Assembly (NCBI GenBank): GCA_029339505.1
Contig: JAQISU010000081.1
Span: forward strand, 18,726,001 to 18,790,000
Reading direction: 5' to 3'
From: Unio delphinus
Lineage: Eukaryota; Mollusca; Bivalvia; Unionida; Unionidae
DNA: 64,000 nt
Below are positions 11,080 to 23,000 of the stretch, one piece after another (position 1 is the first letter of the stretch; each line of letters opens with the position of its first letter). The notes beneath the pieces were generated by a model. The model saw nothing but the letters and a program-made list of their open reading frames with translations. It had not been told where the DNA came from and ran no database searches. Both the position numbers and the translations under genes were made by a program.

Positions 11080-14000
11080 AACAACACACACACACACAAT
11101 GATGTTTTACCTCCTGTTCTTGTGGTGTAAGATCATTGAAATCATCTGGTGTAAAAACCTGAACACCAGGAATGTTGAGTGCCCTCAGCTGCTCTGCTGC
11201 ACTCCTCTGAGCAACCCTTGCATCTGACATCATCTGTTCTCCTTCCGTTGGAGTTTCTTCCCTTGATTTACTCATGCTGTCTTCTTTACCTGAGGAACTC
11301 TGGTCTGAAAGAGGTTCTGCTTTGTCCTCAATATCCATGTACTTGGTTACCTCATCTTTGACCTGTGACAAACCAGAGTCTACTTCCATTGGTTCAGGTT
11401 CATCCTGTGTCTTGTCAACTTTAGTATCTCCAGGAGCAGGCACTGATTTTTTGGGTTCACATGAAGGATCAAAATGTTTAGAAACATGTGATTCTGTCAA
11501 AATTTCTTTTGCATCAGGACATTTTTCTGATTCAATCCTTGTAAATTTTTCGGATGATGGTTCATGAGAACTTTCATTTTGCAAATCTTTTTCTGATGGC
11601 ATGCCTTCCTCTGATTGGGATCGTTTGGCTGCTATTTCCTGCAATCGGACTTTCTTTCTTCTTTCCTTTTCAATTTTGTCCATAATTTCTGCTAGTACTG
11701 CATCTTCCACAGGCCTATGTAAAAGTCTGAGGAATACATCAAAATAGTATACAATGATTTAAGCAACTAGTAAATGAATTATGTAAATGTTTACCCTTTA
11801 TTGGAAAGTTAAAAGTCCATACTGGAAATCAGAATTGTGACATGAAATCAATAGTACAGGCTTTTGGTCATTATTGGTTTTTATATGACAATGAGAAGCA
11901 AATATAAAATCAATGACAAGAGATTGATTCAGGATGTAAATGCATGAAATAAATTAGAATGAACATCTAATACTCATTTGTTCCATCTATTTCTTTGACT
12001 GACATTGTTGTTATTGTTTTGGTCTTTAAACGCCTATTTAGGTACCTCTAGTTCAATAAAATTGGGAATCCTTTATTTGCCGATCAATTGCTGGTGCTTG
12101 CAAAAAACACAATAGTGTAGAACATGGTTTCTTTGAATTACGCTGGCGGACCAGTGATTTATTGAACAAATTTGCATCAATAAGGATCAACTTTTAATTA
12201 GTTGCGCTGGCTTTCTTGCTTGTTTATTTAAGACTAACCTTTAGCTATTGTGCAGTTTGGACACAGCTGACCAGATTATGAAAATAGGGCATGTTCTGAG
12301 GGAAAACAGAGCACGTCACAAGGAGTAACACTGAGTCTTTTGCGAATTTCATGCAAATTGGACCAGGAAGATTGATCAATATTGACTGAAAACACGGATT
12401 TAAAAATACCATAAAAAAAACCTCCCAATTTTAGGTCCCAGTCTCTTCTTTTTTTAAATTCAGTCTTCCTGCTCATCTTTTGAAAAGTTGGCAGGTATGC
12501 CATACACCCCGTTTTACAAAACTACAATAATTGTGCTAATATTATGGATCAAAATGCAATTACACATCAATGTACCGGTATAGTTGCTGATCAGATTTCC
12601 CTCCTAACACAAGCCAGTTTCAGGGTTTTCAAAATTAACTGGCCTGTATTGCTGTCGGAAAACAAAAGACAAATTCACAAATTATCAACACTAGAGATGC
12701 CAAAACATCATTGAGGGGAAAGTTCTGTATATTTATGTAAAACTATGTTGTTTTAGTAATATTGTTATTTTATTATTGTTTATATTTATATTATTTCTAC
12801 TGTCACTATGAACATATTTTACTGAGAGGATAGTGGATACTGATCTAATAGGAAATAACTATTTTCTTTCTCCCTGTCTGCCATGCTAGATGGAGGTCCC
12901 CGGTGGCTGAGTGTTCTAAAGTGCTCTCTGTGACGGATCACTGCCATCTCACCTCTCTATGCATGGGTTTGAGTCTACGATTCGGCTAATGTAGTTATGT
13001 GAGAAAGCTTGCCAGTAGCTTCTCATGGGTCGTGTTTCTTTCCAAAGGTTTTCCCGGGTTCTTCCTCCGCCAATAATACTGGCTGCCATGTATAGCCTAT
13101 CTTGTACTGAAAAATGGCATTAAACCCTACAACAACAACTACAACAACCATGTTAGATGTTCACAACTCAGAAACAAATGACCTACATAAATTAAGAGGC
13201 AGTAAGCATGTTTTCAAACAGGCAGACAGGACACTGGATCTTTAGGTCAAAATCCAAGACTAAGATACAGTATCCATTCATGTGGCAACATGATGAGAAT
13301 GATGCATGTTCAATGTGACTTAAAAAAATCATATTATTAGCTGTATTGGTCAATAATCTGGTATACAAAAAGTTTTATAGTGTCTGTAAGATAGAATATT
13401 GCTTCAAAAATCTAACTTGCTATCATTTAAGTTGCAGCAAATAAATGTAGATATTGGTCAAAACAGCTGAATTCAGCAGCATCTACGACTTTAGACTACC
13501 ATTTATATCAGACTTTTTTAAATGTTCATCCAGATGAAGAGAATGGTTTTCTTTTATTTGTTACTTTTAAGGTTATATGAGTATACAGAGAATTCTCCTG
13601 TTAATTCCTACCCTGGGGAAGTGAAGTATATCTGTGTATACAGAAAATTCTCATGTTAATCATTACCCTGGAGCAATGAAGTACATCTCTGTATTCAGAT
13701 AATTCTACTAATCCATGCCCAGGAGCAGTTAAATATATCTGTATAAACAAAATTCTGCCAGTGTGCACAAGTCTCTGTAATTACTACACAAAAAAAGGTA
13801 AATATTACTTGCTGGGAGTGGTTATTGCATTAAATCCAATCATAAAGATAAATCCATCTGCTTAGTCATTAAAGTAGAGTGACTTTTATTACCCAAGACA
13901 TCTGTATAATAGAAACCAGAATCATGTAATTAACAAGTATCACTTGTCACCTTAAAATTAGTGACAAGTACCAAAGCAATCTCTGACAGGCCTAATTCGA

Positions 14001-17000
14001 AAAGTTGGCATGCTCAACAAATTTTATTGGGTCAGAAAGTTGGCTAGGCAGTTTCATTGGAAAGCATAATTGTTAGGGTAGAACATTCACATCCACTGCC
14101 AGTAACTTGGTTAGGACTTGAAAGATGGTAAACTTTGAATACTAACAAATATTATGATTAAAATGTTATGTAATAACAAGTAAATATATATATATTTTTG
14201 GTTTCTTTTTTGTCAAAACTTGTTTCAGATAGTAAGCATTCATAAAATCATGTCTGTGCAAGAAATTGCAACATGACCTTGTCCTTGACTGCAATATGAA
14301 TACAACATATTTTGACAGATTACTATGAGAGAAACGATCAACAGATAATGAAATTGTAGACATATTAACACAAAGTTGACAGTATACATAAAAGCTAAAG
14401 AAGGTGCTAATTATGCTGTGGTGAGTTCAAAGAGTGTAAAACATGCAGAACATAAATAATTATCAGCATATCTCTCACAATATTTTGACTGTTGCATAAT
14501 TCTAAAGATTTAAGCAAGAAAATAACTGGTTCATAACATTTGTCATCTAAATGAAAAAGTGGCTAAAACATAGATCTGATAAAGTTCAGCAGACTGTACT
14601 ACATTACCTTATCACTGTTTTTCCTCCAGTCAGCCCCAATGTTCTCAGACTGGTGTCCATCAAAGCCATCATTCCTATCACCTTCAATGAATAGGACCAT
14701 TATTCATAATCAAGAATTCACTCACCAACTGGATCATGTTTGGAGTAACCAACAATACATATACTGGGACAGGAAGAAAAAAAATATTTTATCGTGTCCC
14801 AATATATATGGTAAATGCATTAGTTTGAATTTGGAGATAAAGACCCTGGGATCAAACCATTGACTAAATATTACATTTATAAACTATGTCAACTTGATTG
14901 ATACTTTTACATACTTAACAACTTAATTTAAAAAGAGATAAAAAAAATCTCTAAAAACTGAGTTTTCTTAGTATGGAGTAAATCAACATTACTTATATTA
15001 TGCAATTTAATGCTGCAAGCAGGAACACAGATGTAAATAAGCAGCTAAACCTTGTCTTATGTCAATGTTTACCAAGTTTCATCTATGGCTGCTTGGCCAT
15101 GGATCAAAGCAAGAAAGAACGCAAAAATGAACTGCTACAATGTGACATATTTTTTAAACAGCTCAATGCACAAAATCACATACTTCAAACCATCACAACT
15201 GGTTGACATATTTAAAACTGCACATTCCATTGAAAATGAAGGATTTTCTTTCCTTTACTAGGTGGCTACAAAGGATCAGAGCCTGAAGTTCTGGAAAAGC
15301 TTTAAACAATCTGATTTTATAATCACCTTTAAGACAGAAAATTTCTACAGGTATCAATTTTTCAACTGTTTTGCAAGAAAATAACATTTTCAGAATTACA
15401 TAAATATTGTATGTATCTGGCGAGTGGTTTTGATATTGCATGACATCACTGACTAAATGAAAGTTGTTACAACATTAATTTTGTAAAAGTAAATGACTGT
15501 ACAGTATTAAAAAGTCAGACACAAAGTGAGGTAGCTAACCTGTGGAAGATATTTATAAGCCCGAAGTGAGATATTTAATCTGTGGATGTTATTAATAAAC
15601 ACAGTGAGGCATTTACCCTGTTGAGGTTATTTACAAACATAATATAAGGTATTTACCCAGTGGAGGTTATTTATGAACACAGTGATGTCTTTACCTTGTT
15701 GAGATTATTCACAAATAATTGCAATCGAAGTAGCTAATAGCTAAACACAGTGAGGCATTTACCCTGTTGAGGTTATTTACAAACATAATATAAGGTATTT
15801 ACCCAGTGGAGGTTATTTATGAACACAGTGATGTCTTTACCTTGTTGAGATTATTCACAAATAATTGCAATCGAAGTAGCTAGTATAAGAAAGAAATATT
15901 TTGATTGGTGAGAAAGTTACCATGTGATCAAAATGAATTGTGTTCGTTTCAGTATGAATTTTTAAGAGAACTACTTTTCTAAAAATACCCACGTCTAAAT
16001 AGAAAAGTGAAATATTTAACATGTGGAATATATTTTTAAACATGATGTTAGCTATTTAACCTGTGGATGTCATTTATAAACATCAATGAGCTATATTAAC
16101 CTGTGGAGGTTATTAATAAACACAAAATGAGATATTTAGCCTATGGAGATTATTTTTTTTTAAACAAATGAGATATTTAGCCTGTGGAAATATTTTCTTT
16201 TTACAAACAAACTTATTAATGTTCTTACCTCTTCCCTCATATAGATACAAACAGGTTGGATTGATGGGTTCTGACTTGAGTCTACTGATGTCAACTTGTC
16301 CTTGTATGGACTACAAAACATCATAGTCACTTTATCATTTTTAAAGAAAATAATAAAAGAATATGTCTGGAATTTATTATTTATGCATGTATTCAAGGTA
16401 AATCCTTGAGACCAAAGTCAATAATAGAATGTTCTGAGTCATACCTAACAGAACAATGATATGGAGGTTGAAATCTGAGCAGCTCTATGTTCAATAAGAT
16501 TCTGTGTCAGACAATCCCAAAGCAACTATTTTATTTTTTCACCTTCTGGACTTTGCTATTCTCATTCTCAAAGACAACATTATTTCCATATGATCTATTG
16601 AGAATGTACACAACAAAACTGTTTGACCATGAACTGCATTTCATGTAAAGTTAAATCAAAGCAGGCAATTTAATACTTTTTACTACATATTCCAACTCAC
16701 CACCAGGCACACACCTCCATTATTTATCCACACCCCCAGACAATATTATACATCATAATCACTTACTTCTATGACTTTACATATTGAAGTTCTGTCATAA
16801 AATATTTTCAAATGTCATATTAAACTTTTTTGTACATTTGAGGGACCTTGGTGGCTGGAACCAATCATAACACTCCTAATAAAGATGTGGGTAAGATAAC
16901 TTAAAAAATTCCATTAAGTGGTTGAAGAGGTATGGTAATGGACTGATGGAAGGTATCGCAAAAATCCATACATCTGATGGAACAGCATTGGGATATTAAA

Positions 17001-20000
17001 GATAAAACTTGAATAACTGGAAAGGCATCATGTGATTTAATATTGACACAAATTATCATTGTTAACATTTGAAATACATGCATATGTATTTCCAAAATTA
17101 CCCCCCCCCCCCCAGTTACATAAAAAGACCTGTAACTAACAAAGCATAACTTCAATACAAGATTATTTAATCTTGGTAACCATCAAAATTGTAACTCACA
17201 CAGTAACCTAAAACAATAAATCTAAAATATAATCTATTAAATTTAATTTTGCTTTTTCTATATTTAGTTTTAGTTATAATTTGCCTTTAGAATTAAACTG
17301 CAGAACTCAAAATAACTGTGCCAATAAATATCACAAAGTTTTAAAATATTTTGAGTTGAGTTTTGTTCTGAAAAAACAAACATGGAAAATAAACAGAAAA
17401 TGACATATCATTTTTAAGAACTTTTTAAAAATCATATCTTCTTTATGATCATGCATTTGGCATAAAAAAAAGGTTAAACGCAAACATTTTTCCTGCAACA
17501 AGTAACACTTCATATCTTCTTATGACATCCTTGGTCTTCACATTTGCTTTTCATCTATGTATTTTCAAAAGTTACCCAATTAGCCTGTATGATTGATAAA
17601 TGAAATGGTTCTGTTTAGCAAAAGAGAATTATGCAGTTAAAGACACTAGGCCGACAAATGGATATAAACTACGACCCTTAGATATTGTTTTTAAGAAATA
17701 TTTGGTTCAAGGGCCAAATGTTGGATGACTCTCAGTAAGTTAATAATATACCATGCAAGTCTGATATACTCACCTGTCCGGTTTTTGTTCCGAGTGACAA
17801 AAATGTCTGATATACTCACCTGTCAGGTTTTTGTTCCCAGTGACAAAGTATTTCCCAAAGAGTTGTCCCTGGGAAAAATTCCTGTTGCAGCCTCTCTCCA
17901 GACTCAAGCTGTACAGCCACAAGTATATTGCTCTCAGAACGAATCTTGTGTGACTTGACAAGTTCCAGCTTGGCATTGTTGGGAAGATTTGCATATCGAA
18001 CAGATAGAGTTGTGTCTAAATCCTTTCTTCCATGTCTGCAAATTGTATGTGGGGATGGAAAGTTTAGATTTTTTATCAGGTATAGAATGATGCATGTACA
18101 CATGGTACATAGTACCAGTATATGTTCAGTCAAAAGTAAAACTTAGAAAAAATACCCAAAATAAATAATAGCGAGGACAAATTGTTGATACCAAAAAATT
18201 CATCGGTGTACTTGTTCATATCATTTCATCCTAATTCACTAACTGAACATTCTACTCCTAAAGATCTGTCAGCAAAAAAAATCTCATACTTAAAGTACTA
18301 TCAACATGAAGAATCCTTGTAACTCTAAAAATCCTTTTTTCCTTTCAAGCATTATCTTCCAAACAAATGTCAGAAGCAAGGGGAAATCATACCAAATTCA
18401 TTTATAAATGCATCTGTTATAAAATGAGTACTTTGAAAGGCATAGTATATATGCACCATGTTTAATAGTCTTTGATGAAGAGGCACAAGGTCATGGTTAA
18501 TTCTGGATACCAACAGATTGCAATGACATTGACCTTTGGTTAAAATATGTGATCTTGAACTAAACTTATAACACAAAGTACATTTAATGTTTTCTAATTA
18601 GATTTATCATAGCTATGACCTCTGACCCCATGACACAGAATTTATAGCTTTCTATAGTACCCATCCATACAGTTTCTTCTAGGAAATTTACTTTTCAAGC
18701 AAAAGTTACTCTGCAGCAATAAAAAAAATTTAAGTCACAATGACCCTGATCTTTGCCATTTTTATCCCCTTAATAATAGGGAAGCCTCCACAAACAGGGA
18801 ACACAATTTAGACTTCAAGTTATTATGTGAAAACCATGTTATAATGTAAAAACCACTTTTCCACTATTTCTTCTTTACTCAAAGAGAAAGCCATCCACAA
18901 ATTTCGTTCCCAGTCTTCGATACAGAACCAATGTTGTTTGACTGACATACATTTTCTTCCTTCATCACAGTGACCTACAACTCTGACTTCTTCAACCAAA
19001 AACTGATAAAATCTTTTCCAGGAATGAGATGTACAACCAATGTTATTGTGCATTTTTTCAATCCCAGCGACCTTTGTTTTTAAATCTAAAAACAATAGAA
19101 TTCTACCTTACCCCAAGTGAAAGTCATTCACAAAGTTGACGCGAATTATTTTAAGTAAGAAAAGGTATGGCAAAGTGTCCTTTATATAAGAAAGTCCAAG
19201 CAAGAAACACATTTCAAAACACGAGCATCTGCCCCCCCCCTTAACCCTTTGAACCCTAATCTCCTCCATATTTTGGCACAATAACCCGAGCCTCCCCGGC
19301 AATTTTTGACAATTTTATAAAAAGTAAAATTTTGCAAAATAAAAGTAATATTATGCCTTAGAATGATAATCCACTATGATATAACAGCAAATATCAAATT
19401 GTCTCTTTTCAAACATGCTTACAAAATGCTTTTTATTACTATGACTATGTAACAAACTGTCTCGAAATTTCTTCATATTTCATATTTTTCATATTTTTTT
19501 CTATATTTCACTGACCATCTAGCGAATAACATAACACAGGCCGGTATACCGGCCTTTCGGGTTATGACGGTAGATAGCTAGGCCGGTATACCGGCCTTTC
19601 GGGTATATACACCGTTACAACCGGCCAGTAAACTGGCCTGTTGGGTTCAAAGGGTTAAATGGTGTCTCCCTAATAAAGTCTGGACTTAAGCGGATGTTCA
19701 GCAGGATCAAAGCAGTGGTTATTGTAAACAATGTTATAAAATATGAACATCAAAAGAATAAAAAAATGCTGACGTTGATAAACAAAACTTACTAGCCGTT
19801 TGGATCAATAACATTACGATAGTTACTAGTCAGACAGGAAATCTACTAGCCTCTGGCTAGCGGACTACCGCTAATTTTGAGCCCTGTATTATCTAAATAA
19901 ATGATCATTGTTTGCTATGTCCGGAAAATTGTCATGAAAGTCTCCTCAAACTATAAGCAACTAAGAACCTGATCAACTGTTGTATAATGCACCTGCAAAT

Positions 20001-23000
20001 CAGCGTCTATATTGTTTGTTCTACTTTTTTTTATTACTCCAAAACAAATTGCACAGACTCATTTCTGCTGGTGTATTATGTGACAGCAGATCTGAGTCTG
20101 TGCAGTTTGCTGATGGACTCGATTTATAAGCAAGTATACATGTATACATGGTACATACGATTCAAAAATGATATGACTTACACAAGTTTGAAGTCATCAG
20201 GTGGCATAAATCCCTGCTTCTGGCAAACTTCTTCTAAAATCTGCAAGTAAAAAGATATTACTTTCTCCTGTATATACTGATCTTACTATAAATATTAAAA
20301 ATTAAAAAAAGCAAAAACTTTTATTTTAAAATATGGCAAGGAGAATAAGTTTTGGTTAAGATTGTATTTACATTTAACTTTGGTGACAACAAAACATGCA
20401 GGTGTATACTTCAATTGTTGGTTGCTGGATTTTTTTTGCCACTGTTACATTTTAGCAGCCAGCAGTTTTATAAACATCATCTTAAATTTTTTTTTGATGG
20501 ATGAGATTATAAATCTAAGAGTTTCTTTCAATGCAATATTGCTACTTTATATTATGTTTATAATTTTATTTGACCACACGTTATTACCTTAGTGTTTTAA
20601 TTGACTGCTCTTCATTACCCATTGTATTAATTGACCACCCTGAACCCTCAGTCCTTATTTGACCCTGCTTTATTACCCATATCATTTTATTAGTTGTAAT
20701 TCATCACCCACATCATTTTGTTTGACTGCCTTTCATTAACCCCATCACTTTATTTGATTGCCCTTCAGCACTTACATCATTTTATCTGAACTAATTTCAT
20801 TACCTACATCATTATAGTTGACTGCCCTTCATTACCTACAATATTTGATTTGATTGCCTTTCATTACCTACAGTATTTGATTTGACTGCCTTTCATTATC
20901 TACATCATTTGACTGCCTTTAATTACCTACAGCATTATATTTTACTGCCTTTCATACCTACAGTATTTAAAAGCCCTTCATTACATACAGCATTTTATTT
21001 AACTGCCCTTCATTACATAAGGCATTTTATTTGACTGCTTTTCATTACCTACAGCATTTTCTTTGACTGCCATTCATTACATGCATCATTATATTTGACT
21101 GCCCTTCATTAAAAAACAACATTTTATTTGACTGCCCTTCATTACCTACATCATTTTGTTTGACTGCCATTCATTACCTACATCATTCCATTTGACTGCC
21201 CTTCATTACCTACAACAATTCATTTGACCACCCTTCATTACTTATAGCATTTTATTTATCTGTATTTCATTATATACAGCATTTTATTTGACTGCCTCTC
21301 ATTACCTACAGTATTTCAATCAACTGCTTTTCATCACCTACAGCATTCCACTGCCCTTTTATTTGAATGCTTTTCATTACCTACAGCATTTGATTTGACT
21401 GCCCTTCATTACCTACAGCATTTGATTTTGCTGCCTGTCATTACCTACAGCATTTGATTTGACTGCCCTCCATTACCCACAGCATTTGATTTGACTGCCT
21501 TTCATTACTCAGTGTTTACAGTTGTTAGCAATTTGATATAATTAATCCCCCAAGGTCAGAATGAAGCAACCAATTTTCATTTCCATTATATTCATATAAC
21601 CAATCAAAGAACCATATTTTGTAATTATGATAATATCAATTCTGAAAAATAAAACACATTTTTGTCAAGGTAATGATTTAAACATATATAAGAACTGTAA
21701 AACAATAACCACAGAAAACGTACATTTTGACTCATTGGTAATCTGCAAAAAATGTCTTCTTAGCAATTTTCAAAAATTAAACGATGTTTATCTTTAATGA
21801 CATAAGTTTAATACCTCAATAATGAAACCAATTGTTACTAAAATGCAACTCCTGTTACAAATTCATGACCTATTCCTGTCTTTGGTACCTAGCAGAATTT
21901 GATGAAAAAATTTAAGGTCAATATAATTTTAGTGATACTTGTATTCTTACTAAATCTACTAAAGTTTATCTCCATACAGATTTTGCGGTTTAAAGTAAGC
22001 GGAGTACATCAAAAGGTTTAACAACTTCTACAACACATTTAACTGCTCTGTAATTTAGTCTTTGCGGTATGGAAAACTGGCAAATCCTCTTGAAACTATA
22101 AACCTTTGAGGTATGACTTCCATCATTAATGTAAATACATTACTGGTTGAATCTGTCTTAAAAATTCACCCATTCTGCCCAAAAAATGATGTTCTTTAAA
22201 GGTGGACTCTCATAACAGGTCACAGCACTATATACCATATTTTACCACATATCTTGGAATACAATGAAATAAACTATTTTTTTTCCTGTCCAAGAACTTA
22301 TATTGAAACTTTTTTCACTTTCTTCACCTAGGTTGTATGCCTCATGACATAAGAAACAATATAAATTTGAGTTGAATTTACGCCCCCCCCCCAGCACTTT
22401 ACAATAGTATTGAGAAACAAAACGTTTAGTTGCTCATAAAATGAAAGAAATTAACCCTGTATTGTTATTTTTAATAATTCTTAAATTATAAGCAGTTTGC
22501 TACAAACAAAAATATATCCAAGAACTCTTTATATGTAGTATAGGCATCCCTATTACGGTGTGTATCATTTATGTCAGGTTACACACAACACATTGTTCAT
22601 TCATGTGAACACAGAGAACAAATCATGTTGGGTTGTTTGAGAGAGAGAAAGAGAGAGAGAGAGAGAGACAGAGAGAGAGAGAGAAAGAGCGAGACAGAGA
22701 GAAAGAGATCAACTGATTGCTTGAAGGTGCTTTCCATTCTAGTTTGACACATTGTAAAATGCAAAATAATCACAACTGTATGATATCCAAGTCATCTATA
22801 TGAGGGTACATGTATCTCACTTTCACTGTTAGTGCAAATGACAATCCTTTTTGATAGCATGGGTTATAAACAGTATTATTAAAGCATGTTAATGCTATGT
22901 ATACTATTACCCTGCAAACATCAATGTCCATTTGTATTAATTATGACTAAATATGGCAAACAAATAGCATGCAAGATACTCATTGTTTGAACTTACTAAT

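Noticed and set aside
20597..21515. Regular short repeats considered as a CRISPR array
   Set aside because: There are no unique spacers between repeats; units are contiguous and degenerate. The genome is eukaryotic and the tract lies in an intron.
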